Source: Niastella caeni
GTDB taxonomy: Bacteria; Bacteroidota; Bacteroidia; Chitinophagales; Chitinophagaceae
Direction of reading: 5' to 3'
NCBI RefSeq assembly: GCF_004834005.1
Contig: NZ_STFF01000006.1
Coordinates: 186,001-250,000, forward strand
Length of the DNA stretch: 64,000 nt
Positions 37,018 to 44,818 of this stretch are shown one piece after another. Numbering within the stretch: position 1 is the stretch's first letter; every line of letters starts with the position of its first letter. The notes beneath the pieces are model-generated. The model was not told the origin of the DNA. It saw only the letters and a list, made by a program, of their open reading frames with translations, and made no database searches. A program made the translations under genes and the position numbers.

Positions 37018-39047
37018 CCGTTCTACTGTACCTGGGAAAAGTAATGCTCTGCTCCGGCATGCTGTTGGGATATTATTGTCTCTTTTTACGTAACCGGCGG
37101 TTTCACCATTACAACCGGTTTTACCTGCAGGCTACCTTATTACTATCTGTGATCTTGCCTTTTATTAAAATTCCGGTATTGTACAAACCTCAAAGCCCAG
37201 TAAGCCATGCGGTTTATCAAACGCTGGAGGTGCTTACGGTTAATAAGGGTGAAGAAGATGCACTTGGCGCAGGTGCAACCACGTTGACCCGGCTGTTTAC
37301 TGTAGAAAATACACTTTATGGGTTATATGGAATTGGAGTCATCGTGTTGCTTTGGTTATTAGTAAGGTCGCTATTGTACATTAAGAGAATTTCAAAAAAA
37401 TACCCTTACGAACCTATTGGCGATCTGAAGTTTTTCAGGACCCGGGAACCCGGCGCCCCTTTCTCCTTCTTCCGGAGTATTTTCTGGAGTGCCGACCTGC
37501 CTTTCAACAGCCGGGATGGACAACAGATCTTTCGTCATGAGCTGTTCCATGTACAGCAAAAGCATTCTTCAGATATTATTTTAACTGAGATCGTCACTGC
37601 TTTTTTCTGGTACAACCCGTTCTTTCATTTGCTTAAAAAAGAATTGAAGGCCATTCATGAATTCCTGGCTGATCAATATGCCATCTCCGATAGCGATCGC
37701 TATGCTTATGCCGAATTACTCGTACTGCAAACACTCAAAGCACAATACCTACCTATTACCAATTATTTTTTTCAAAACCATATCAAAAGACGTATAGCCA
37801 TGATCACCAACAACCAGTCGAACAAAATGAGTTACCGCAGCCGTTTAATGGCGCTGCCCGTATTAGCCCTGGTATTTTGCAGCATTGCCTTATATGCGCA
37901 ACGATCAACCAAATCAGCAACGGCCTTTAATGCCGGCCCTGACCAAAAAACGCTTACAGTAGTCATTGATCCAGGCCATGGCGGTGCCGACAATGGCGCG
38001 GTAAGCACTGATGGCAAAGTTTTAGAAAAGAACCTTGCCCTGCAGATAAGCCAGAAGATTCAAAAACTGGCCTCTTCGTACAATGTAAACGTTGTAATGA
38101 CCCGCACCGATGATAATTTACCTGGAAGCAAAACAGATATAAAAGAAGGATTAAAAGCGCGTACCGAGATCGCTGAAAAAGCCCAAGCTGATATGTTCAT
38201 TGCCATTCATGTATCTTCAACCGGCGGCGAAAACGTTTCGCCTGATAACGGCTTTGAGGTTTTTATTTCCAATAAAGAAAATGAGCGTACCAATAAATCA
38301 AGGCAACTGGGTTCTGCCATTGTGCAGCAGTTAAGCACCTTGTATACGATCAACCCGGCATTGAAACAACGCACAACAAACATCTGGGTGCTGGAACAAA
38401 CACCTTGTCCCGCCCTGCTGATAGAATGTGGCTTTATTGACAATACCAAAGACCTGGCCTATATCAGCAACAGCAGCAACCAGGAAGCTGTTGCTAAAAA
38501 GATCCTGGAAGGCATTGTGAACTATAAAAATAAACCGGCTGCTGGCATCATCAAAGCCCCGGTTGAAAACAGAAAGCAATCAACGAATGCAATGCCTGCA
38601 AGCATGGCCAACCGGGAAATGGTTACGATGGCTCCCCAGCCTTCCCGTATGGAAGCCACCGGCGATTCCGTTCTCATCAAAATAGCATTACACTACCGTC
38701 GCAATGCCCGGTATCCCAAAAAGGCATTGGCCAACAATATGGAAGGCGTAGTATACTTTTCGTTAGGCGTTGATAAAAATGGGGAAATCAGTGATTTCAG
38801 GTTATATGATGAGATGCCGCCGGAAGCGCATAGAATAACGAACCTTACAACCGTAAGCCTGGCTGCTGAAACAATTCCGGCCATTGACAAGCCACTTACA
38901 AAAGAAGAGATGAAAAAAGTATTGGAGGAAGAAGTAAAAAAAGCGTTTGAAAAGAAACCCAATTTAACCAATCGCGAGATTATGCCTTCACAAATGTATT
39001 TCCAGGTGAATTTCCGCCTGCAAAAAAGGCAAGCGCCCACTGTTTAA
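37014..39047 (+). CDS. M56 membrane peptidase fused to a peptidoglycan amidase and a TonB_C domain
   Basis: This 677-residue protein starts with a BlaR1-type M56 domain with four membrane segments (about 2-22, 38-55, 103-121 and 276-295). Its zinc motif is HELFH (175-179), followed by the third-ligand region HEFLAD (215-220). Residues about 313-503 are an Amidase_3 N-acetylmuramoyl-L-alanine amidase. H322 (PGHGG), E338, H399 and the catalytic glutamate E471 (IECGFIDN) are all present. Residues about 552-672 form a TonB_C-like domain (YPKKALANNMEGVVYFSLG). After the last helix the amidase and TonB_C face the periplasm. BlaR1 has a beta-lactam-binding domain there instead. It probably senses or cuts wall fragments and relieves BlaI repression; this is inference. 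Confidence 0.9.
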   Translation: MTVLLYLGKVMLCSGMLLGYYCLFLRNRRFHHYNRFYLQATLLLSVILPFIKIPVLYKPQSPVSHAVYQTLEVLTVNKGEEDALGAGATTLTRLFTVENTLYGLYGIGVIVLLWLLVRSLLYIKRISKKYPYEPIGDLKFFRTREPGAPFSFFRSIFWSADLPFNSRDGQQIFRHELFHVQQKHSSDIILTEIVTAFFWYNPFFHLLKKELKAIHEFLADQYAISDSDRYAYAELLVLQTLKAQYLPITNYFFQNHIKRRIAMITNNQSNKMSYRSRLMALPVLALVFCSIALYAQRSTKSATAFNAGPDQKTLTVVIDPGHGGADNGAVSTDGKVLEKNLALQISQKIQKLASSYNVNVVMTRTDDNLPGSKTDIKEGLKARTEIAEKAQADMFIAIHVSSTGGENVSPDNGFEVFISNKENERTNKSRQLGSAIVQQLSTLYTINPALKQRTTNIWVLEQTPCPALLIECGFIDNTKDLAYISNSSNQEAVAKKILEGIVNYKNKPAAGIIKAPVENRKQSTNAMPASMANREMVTMAPQPSRMEATGDSVLIKIALHYRRNARYPKKALANNMEGVVYFSLGVDKNGEISDFRLYDEMPPEAHRITNLTTVSLAAETIPAIDKPLTKEEMKKVLEEEVKKAFEKKPNLTNREIMPSQMYFQVNFRLQKRQAPTV

Positions 39048-39074
39048 TTAAGGATTTAGATTTACAATAGGTAT

Positions 39075-39110
39075 GGGGCCATTTATCACATGAGAAATGG
39101 CCCCTTTTTT
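39075..39110 (+). terminator. Intrinsic terminator of the BlaI operon
   Basis: GGGGCCATTT (39075-39084) pairs perfectly with AAATGGCCCC (39095-39104), followed by six T. It lies 28 bp past the stop of the fusion gene. Confidence 0.9.
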
Positions 39111-39265
39111 ATTCCCGCTTCAAAGCCCTTACTGCATTAGCTGAAAGTTTCAGCTAAATTTTTACAAATTTTATACAGGATTTTCTATAGCTTTCCCCCC
39201 ACAAAATAAAACGGGATTGTAATGGCCTTAGCCCGGCCACCGGCACATTTTATACCCTCCAAAAC

Positions 39266-40015
39266 ATGTTAAAAAAAGAACGACAGGCCTATATTTTACA
39301 CCAGGTGAACCTTCACAATAAAGTGATGTCATCTAATCTCAGCAGGGATATGAATGTATCGGAAGATACCATCCGGCGCGACCTGCAGGAGCTGGCCGAT
39401 GAGGGAAAGATCATAAAAGTGCATGGCGGCGCATTATCCCATTCCTTTAGCCAGGTGCACTATACCACCTCGCATGTATATTCGCACGACCATAAAAAAA
39501 CGATAGGTCGCAAAGCCGCATCGCTAATTCATGACGGCATGTTTGTGCTTACCACCGGCGGCACTACCATTATTGAATTGGCCAGGGCGCTGCCACCCCG
39601 GTTAAAAGCTACATTTGTTTCGGGCAGCATACCGGCCATCCTGGAATATATGCAACATCCTTCGGTTGAAGTGATTGCCATTGGCGATAAAGTGTCTAAA
39701 AATTCAAAGATAACCACCGGTGGAGAAGCGATCGCTCAAATTAAAAGAATACGGGCCGATGTGTGCTTTTTAGGGGTTAACGCCATTAGCTTAAAAGATG
39801 GCATAACCGATAGCGACTGGGATGTAGTACAGTTGAAAAAAGCCATGATCGAATCGTCACAAAAAGTGGTTTGCCTGAGCATTGCCGAAAAGATCAACAG
39901 CCTGCAGCCAATACACATTTGTGATATCAATAAAATTCACATCCTCATAACTGAACTGTCACCGGATGATCCTATTCTTAAACCTTACAAAGATTTGGGG
40001 ATAGAAGTTATTTAG
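39266..40015 (+). CDS. DeoR/GlpR family transcriptional regulator
   Basis: In this 249-residue protein the N-terminal helix-turn-helix reads MNVSEDTIRRDLQELADEGK, followed by IIKVHGGAL, the DeoR family mark. The C-terminal sensor domain has the sugar-phosphate-binding TTGGTTIIELARAL loop and ends with LITELSPDDP. It usually represses sugar catabolic genes. No sugar operon is adjacent, so its targets are unknown. It is convergent with purM, with 24 bp between. Confidence 0.92.
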   Translation: MLKKERQAYILHQVNLHNKVMSSNLSRDMNVSEDTIRRDLQELADEGKIIKVHGGALSHSFSQVHYTTSHVYSHDHKKTIGRKAASLIHDGMFVLTTGGTTIIELARALPPRLKATFVSGSIPAILEYMQHPSVEVIAIGDKVSKNSKITTGGEAIAQIKRIRADVCFLGVNAISLKDGITDSDWDVVQLKKAMIESSQKVVCLSIAEKINSLQPIHICDINKIHILITELSPDDPILKPYKDLGIEVI

Positions 40016-40039
40016 ATGGTTAGATTGGCAGCCAAACAA

Positions 40040-41203
40040 TCAATAAACAATCTCTTCACTACCTACTTTCAATATCAGTTCCTTTTTATCGCTGGCTTCT
40101 ACCCTGCCCACTATTTGCGCATCGATGCCAAGTTTTTTAGCCGCATCTATGAAGAAGCCGGCAGAAGCCGCGTCGGTAAATACTTCCAGGCGATGGCCCA
40201 TGTTAAATACCTGGTACATTTCGCGGTTATCGGAACCAGACGCTTTTTGAATAAGCTGGAAGATGATGGGCGGTTCAAATAAATTATCTTTTATTACCCG
40301 GAAGTTTCCAGGCAAATATTTCATGCATTTCGTTTGTCCGCCACCGCTGCAATGAATGAGGCCGTGAATGGCTTCAAAATAATTTTCGAACAATACTTGC
40401 AATAAGGGCGCATAGGTACGGGTGGGCGATAACAGCAATTTACCTACCTGGTATTTTTCGGCGCCAACCGTATCGGTCATGCGGTGGGGCCCAATGTACA
40501 CCACTTCGTCGGCCAGGCTGTTCTCGTATGATTCCCTGAATGATTCGGCGTAGAATTTATTTAATACATCGTGGCGGGCGCTGGTAAGGCCATTGCTGCC
40601 AATACCGCTGTTGTATTCAGTTTCATAAACGGTTTGTCCAAAACTGCTGAATCCAATAATTACATCACCAGCCTGTATTTTTTCGTTGGTCACCAACCGG
40701 TTTTTAGGCCAGCGGGCAGTCATGGTGCCATTAACGGCAATGGTACGCACCACATCACCCACATCGGCGGTTTCGCCGCCCAGGTAATGGATATTTACAT
40801 TGAACTTTTTTAACGCATCAAACAATTCCTGGGTCCCGTTGATCACGGTTTCCAGCACTTCCCCGGGCACCAGCTTTTTATTGCGATCGATGGTTGATGA
40901 AAACAACAGGTTATCCGTTATACCCACACACAACAGGTCGTCGAGGTTCATTACCACGGCATCCTGTGCAATGCCCTTCCAAACCGACAGATCTCCGGTT
41001 TCTTTCCAGTACAAATAGGCCAGGATGCTTTTGGTTCCGGCGCCATCGGCATGCATTACATTCACCCAATCGTTATCACCGGTGAGGTAATCGGGGTATA
41101 TTTTGCAGAAGGCATAGGGATACAATCCTTTATCCAGCTTTTCAGTAGCCTTGTGAACTTCTTCTTTCTGGGCCGAAACACCCCGTTGGGAATATAAACT
41201 CAT
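40040..41203 (-). CDS. purM: Phosphoribosylformylglycinamidine cyclo-ligase, Bacteroidota type
   Basis: I start at ATG 41201-41203 (MSLYSQRGVSAQKEEVHKAT), giving 387 residues. The upstream open frame is promoter and repeat DNA. The enzyme makes AIR in purine synthesis. It shows HADGAGTKSILAYLYWKETG (substrate and ATP contacts), DAVVMNLDDLLCVG and the GGGQTKCMKYLPGN loop. It is of the longer, divergent type found in Bacteroidota, so the annotation rests on family layout. The promoter lies just upstream, at the edge of a palindrome shared with ribF. Confidence 0.88.
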   Translation of the reverse strand: MSLYSQRGVSAQKEEVHKATEKLDKGLYPYAFCKIYPDYLTGDNDWVNVMHADGAGTKSILAYLYWKETGDLSVWKGIAQDAVVMNLDDLLCVGITDNLLFSSTIDRNKKLVPGEVLETVINGTQELFDALKKFNVNIHYLGGETADVGDVVRTIAVNGTMTARWPKNRLVTNEKIQAGDVIIGFSSFGQTVYETEYNSGIGSNGLTSARHDVLNKFYAESFRESYENSLADEVVYIGPHRMTDTVGAEKYQVGKLLLSPTRTYAPLLQVLFENYFEAIHGLIHCSGGGQTKCMKYLPGNFRVIKDNLFEPPIIFQLIQKASGSDNREMYQVFNMGHRLEVFTDAASAGFFIDAAKKLGIDAQIVGRVEASDKKELILKVGSEEIVY

Positions 41204-41220
41204 TTTATAATTTGAAGCGG

Positions 41221-41251
41221 CAAAGGTAAGAAAACAAGGCACAAGACGCAA
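41221..41251 (-). promoter_or_regulatory. purM promoter at the edge of a palindromic repeat
   Basis: The minus strand has TTG (41251-41249), 20 bp spacer, then TACCTTTG (41228-41221), 17 nt before the purM ATG. The -33 half lies within the family-J words. Confidence 0.6.
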
Positions 41252-41372
41252 GCTCCAAGGCACAAGTAAAGGTTCAGGGCATAAGGGTTCAATTTATGAC
41301 CGTTTATTTAACCGGGCGCTTCGAATTCAGGCTCTTGTACCTTGACTCTTGTGCCTTGAGTCTTTTCTTGGT
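41228..41372. repeat. Palindromic word repeat, family J (AAGGCACAAGACGCAAG)
   Basis: AACAAGGCACAAGACGCAAG and CCAAGGCACAAG on the left are answered by CTTGTACCTTGACTCTTGTG and CCTTGAGTC on the right. It lies between the divergent genes purM and ribF, and each arm ends in a promoter. A single arm of the same family is at 35210-35245. Confidence 0.7.
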
Positions 41373-41379
41373 ACATTCG
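41349..41379 (+). promoter_or_regulatory. ribF promoter at the other edge of the same repeat
   Basis: TTG (41349-41351), 20 bp spacer, TACATTCG (41372-41379; one mismatch to TAnnTTTG). The ATG at 41390 is 10 nt further on. Confidence 0.5.
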
Positions 41380-41389
41380 CACCGCATTT

Positions 41390-42358
41390 ATGAAAGTTTA
41401 TTTTTCAACAGATACCATTCCGGCCTTTCAAAAGGCAGTTGTGACAATTGGCACGTTCGACGGGGTGCACACCGGCCACAAAAGCATCTTGGAGCAAATG
41501 AAACGGGAGGCAGCCCGCATTGGCGGTGAAACAGTAATTATCACCTTTCATCCGCACCCGCGAAAAGTGATCGTTAGCGGCCAGCCCGCCATTCACCTGA
41601 TCAATACGATTGAAGAAAAAATTGAACTGCTCGATAAAAATGGCATCGATCACCTGGTTGTAGTGCCGTTTACCGATGTTTTTGCACAACAAAGTCCGGA
41701 AGCATATATTGAACAATTCCTGGTTGAGAAATTTCATCCACATACCGTGATCATTGGGTACGACCATCGCTTCGGTAAGAACCGCAAAGGGGATTATAAA
41801 TTGTTGGAAATATACAGCGATCGCCTTGGTTTTAACCTGATGGAAATACCTGCCCATGTGATCAGTGACAATACCGTAAGCTCAACCCGCATTCGAGAAG
41901 CTGTACTGGAAGGCAATACTGATCGCGCAAATACCCTGCTGGGGTATGATTTCTTTTTTGAGGGCACGGTTGTAGACGGTAATAAATTGGGCCGCACGCT
42001 CGGCTACCCTACTGCCAACCTTCGAATTGAAAATGAAGAGAAACTGATACCCGGAAATGGAATTTATGCTGTAGAAGTTGAGGTTATAAATAGAAAGCAG
42101 CAAGCCCACTCACCACTCACCACTCACCATTCACGCCTCAAAGGCATGATGAGCATAGGTATCCGCCCAACCATTGGCGGCACCGACCGCGTTATTGAAG
42201 TAAATATTTTCGATTTCAATGAGGATATTTATGGCGCTACCCTTCGGGTATACGTCAAAAAATACCTGCGCCCGGAAGTTAAGTTCAATGGATTGGAAGC
42301 GTTGGTTGAACAACTGGCGAAAGATAAAGAGGAGACGTTGAGAGTTCTTAGTTCTTAG
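41390..42358 (+). CDS. ribF: Bifunctional riboflavin kinase / FAD synthetase
   Basis: This 322-residue enzyme makes FMN and FAD from riboflavin. The adenylyltransferase half has GTFDGVHTGH (21-30) and DHRFGKNRKGDY, and ISDNTVSSTRIREAV with the nucleotidyl-transferase signature. The kinase half has GRTLGYPTANL, then SIGIRPTIGGTDRVIEVNIF. Between these, residues about 235-250 (KQQAHSPLTTHHSRL) are encoded by tandem CACTCAC words (42092-42138) and have no counterpart in ordinary RibF. The insertion is in frame and probably sits in a surface loop. Confidence 0.95.
   Translation: MKVYFSTDTIPAFQKAVVTIGTFDGVHTGHKSILEQMKREAARIGGETVIITFHPHPRKVIVSGQPAIHLINTIEEKIELLDKNGIDHLVVVPFTDVFAQQSPEAYIEQFLVEKFHPHTVIIGYDHRFGKNRKGDYKLLEIYSDRLGFNLMEIPAHVISDNTVSSTRIREAVLEGNTDRANTLLGYDFFFEGTVVDGNKLGRTLGYPTANLRIENEEKLIPGNGIYAVEVEVINRKQQAHSPLTTHHSRLKGMMSIGIRPTIGGTDRVIEVNIFDFNEDIYGATLRVYVKKYLRPEVKFNGLEALVEQLAKDKEETLRVLSS
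42092..42138. repeat. In-frame tandem word repeat inside ribF
   Basis: CACTCACCACTCACCACTCA and related words, without a large inverted arm. They resemble intergenic words elsewhere but are translated. Confidence 0.6.
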
Positions 42359-42432
42359 TTATTCAGTTATTGAGTTATTCAGTTCATTGGTTAACTTACT
42401 AACTCATGAACTTACGAACTTAATAACTTGCC
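42350..42432. repeat. Palindromic word repeat, family F, second locus
   Basis: CTTAGTTATTCAGTTATTGA and GTTATTCAGTTCATTGG on the left are answered by AACTCATGAACTTACGAACT and TAATAACTTG on the right. It lies between the convergent genes ribF and holA and enters both ends. It is homologous to the element at 2808. Confidence 0.7.
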
Positions 42433-43430
42433 TAATTCACCATCTTCACTACCATCTCTTTCAACAACGAAGCGTCAGACGATCCGATATCATTTACCCC
42501 TACACTACGCAGGTTGTAATGATGCAACAACAGCAATGCTTTTTCAACACCGTTATAACCATAATTGCGGGCTACCAGTAAATAATCTTTCACAAACCAG
42601 GCATTCACTCCTATATTGGCCGCAATGGTTTTGTTGTCTTTGCTGCTTTGCCCAAAGATCATGTACGTTTTACTGAACAGGTTATATAGTGTTGGCAATA
42701 CCAGTTGAATGGGCGCCGCTTTGGGATTGGCCTCAAAATACTGAATGATGCGCATGGCTTTGGGAAGGTCTTTGGCAGCCATGGCCGACTGTAATTCGAA
42801 AGGATTGTATTCCTTGCTCACCCCTACATACTTTTCAATATCATCTTCGGTGATATTGGTCCTGCTGCCGAGGTTCACCAGCATTTTATCTACTTCATTA
42901 TCTATACGGCTAAGATCATTTCCGATATGATCGACTAACAATAACACCGCCTTCTGCGAAATGGTATATCCTTTTCCTTTTACCATTTCATTAGTCCACT
43001 CAGGCAGTTGGCTATCGTACATTTTCTTGGTAGTAAACAGCTCGGCCTTCGTTTTTAGCAGCTTTGCCAGTTGTGTACGGCCATCAACTTTCTTTTCTTT
43101 GTACGATACTACAAATATGGTGGAAGATAACGGTTGCGAAATATACGATTCCAGCTTGTCAATATCCCGCATATGTTGCGCTTCCTTTAGTAAAACTACC
43201 TGCCGCTCGGCAAACATGGGATATCTTTTACAGGCATTGATCACTTGCGTCCAGTCTGCATCCCTCCCATAAAATACGGTCAAATTAAAACCTGCTTCAG
43301 ACTCCGTTAAAATGTTATGCTCGGCATAATGCACAATTTTATCGATAAAATAATCTTCTTCGCCCTCCAGCCAGTAAACAGGTTTAAACAGCTTTTTTTT
43401 CCAATCGGATATAATTTTTTCTGCAGACAT
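42432..43430 (-). CDS. holA: DNA polymerase III subunit delta
   Basis: I start at ATG 43428-43430 (MSAEKIISDWKKKLFKPVYW), giving 332 residues. The open frame continues 23 codons upstream without family features. The protein is part of the clamp loader. It has LEGEEDYFIDKIVHYAEHNI at the N-terminus and KRYPMFAERQVVLLKEAQ, as usual, and NELSRID-like NDLSRIDNEVDKML in the middle. Family-level confidence is good. Confidence 0.9.
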   Translation of the reverse strand: MSAEKIISDWKKKLFKPVYWLEGEEDYFIDKIVHYAEHNILTESEAGFNLTVFYGRDADWTQVINACKRYPMFAERQVVLLKEAQHMRDIDKLESYISQPLSSTIFVVSYKEKKVDGRTQLAKLLKTKAELFTTKKMYDSQLPEWTNEMVKGKGYTISQKAVLLLVDHIGNDLSRIDNEVDKMLVNLGSRTNITEDDIEKYVGVSKEYNPFELQSAMAAKDLPKAMRIIQYFEANPKAAPIQLVLPTLYNLFSKTYMIFGQSSKDNKTIAANIGVNAWFVKDYLLVARNYGYNGVEKALLLLHHYNLRSVGVNDIGSSDASLLKEMVVKMVN

Positions 43431-43682
43431 GAATTGATCGTGGTTTAAACTTTGCAATATTACTATAAAAAAAGCCGTGACATATAATGTTTTATACACA
43501 TCTGTAACACAATACGGTACTACATTTCAGCGTTTTTTCCCGACTTGTGGAAAGGATAAATGCCAAATTCTGGCATGGTTTTGGTCAAACCCATATGCGA
43601 AACCCAATTACGAAAAACTAACCCGATAAGTACTAATACTGAACCCGATTTTATAACCTTTCAAAATAAACATACACTTATT

Positions 43683-44660
43683 ATGAGTACAACCAATTAT
43701 CCATCCGCTAGTCCACAAAGTACACCTCCAAGACGCGATTCAAAGAATCTGATCATCGGTTTATTAGCCGTTGGTATTCTTGGAACATGGGGTTACTTCC
43801 TGTGGGACAAAAACAAATCTGATCAAAAGATCACTCAACTGCAAACACAATATGTGGCAGTAGATTCATCTAAAAATGAATTGCAAAAGAGTTTCGATGC
43901 TGCTTTAACCCGTTTGGATTCTTTAACTGGTTATAACAACGAACTGGAAGGAAAAGTAAACGATAAAACCAGCGAGATCTCTAAATTAAAAGGTCAGATC
44001 GGAAGCATCCTGAAAAAACAACGTCTGTCTGAATCTGAAAAGAAGAAAGCACAGTCTTTGATTGGCGAACTGAACGACAAGATCGCTAACCTGGAAGCTG
44101 AAGTTGCTCGTTTAACTCAGGAAAATCAAACGCTGACAACTGAAAAAACTCAGTTAACAGCCGATAAAGAAAAACTCACTACCGACCTGCAAACAACTAC
44201 TACACAAAAAGAAGAGTTGGCTGCAAAAGTAGATGTAGCTTCTACATTGAACGCATCTAACATCACTGTTACTCCTGTTAACGAAAAGAAAGGTGGCAAA
44301 GAATCAGAAACAACCTCTGCAAAGAAAGTTGACAAACTGGTAATTGCAATGGATGTTAGCAACCGTATCGCTCAAACAGGTTCTACAGATGTATACGTTT
44401 GCATCACTGGTCCTGATGGCCAACCTGTTGCTGTTGAAGCTTTAGGTTCTGGCAAATTTACAACCCGTGAAGAAGGTGAAAAATTGTTCACTGCAAAAGT
44501 TCCTGTTGATTTCGAACAAGGCAAAAACAAACACGTTGAGTTTGCCTGGAAACAAAACAGCGCTTTCAAACAAGGTAACTACAAGATCGAAGTATACCAC
44601 AATGGTTTCAAGATCGGCGAAGCTACCCGTTCACTGAAGAAAGGTGGCATCTTCGGATAA
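43683..44660 (+). CDS. Membrane-anchored coiled-coil protein
   Basis: I use ATG at 43683 (MSTTNYPSASPQSTPPRRDS). The frame is open 41 codons further upstream but without protein-like features. The 325 residues comprise a short Pro-rich cytoplasmic part, one membrane helix (NLIIGLLAVGILGTWGYFLW), then about 150 residues of coiled coil (many E/K/L/T heptads, residues about 55-195). A C-terminal beta-rich domain follows (VIAMDVSNRIAQTGSTDVYV ... YKIEVYHNGFKIGEATRSL). Codon choice is strongly biased (GTT, AAA, AAC, CTG), suggesting high expression. I do not recognise a family. Confidence 0.8.
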   Translation: MSTTNYPSASPQSTPPRRDSKNLIIGLLAVGILGTWGYFLWDKNKSDQKITQLQTQYVAVDSSKNELQKSFDAALTRLDSLTGYNNELEGKVNDKTSEISKLKGQIGSILKKQRLSESEKKKAQSLIGELNDKIANLEAEVARLTQENQTLTTEKTQLTADKEKLTTDLQTTTTQKEELAAKVDVASTLNASNITVTPVNEKKGGKESETTSAKKVDKLVIAMDVSNRIAQTGSTDVYVCITGPDGQPVAVEALGSGKFTTREEGEKLFTAKVPVDFEQGKNKHVEFAWKQNSAFKQGNYKIEVYHNGFKIGEATRSLKKGGIFG

Positions 44661-44683
44661 TCTTTCTCTATACTATATTTAAG

Positions 44684-44714
44684 CATCCCGGTGATTTCAC
44701 CGGGATGTTTTTTT
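44684..44714 (+). terminator. Intrinsic terminator of the coiled-coil gene
   Basis: CATCCCGGTGA (44684-44694) pairs perfectly with TCACCGGGATG (44697-44707) across two bases, followed by seven T. Confidence 0.92.
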
Positions 44715-44818
44715 ATATAGGCCTCCGCGTGCAAACGAGAAGCCGTATTCACTTTCGGCATTTAGCTTTCGACCTGCATCTGTATTTTGCATTCAGCGTT
44801 TTGCGTTCAGCGCTCAGC
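44715..44818. repeat. Degenerate words between convergent genes
   Basis: The words include TTCACTTTCGGCATTTAGCT, TTTTGCATTCAGCGTTTTG and GCGTTCAGCGCTCAGCC. The arms are one-sided. Confidence 0.45.
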
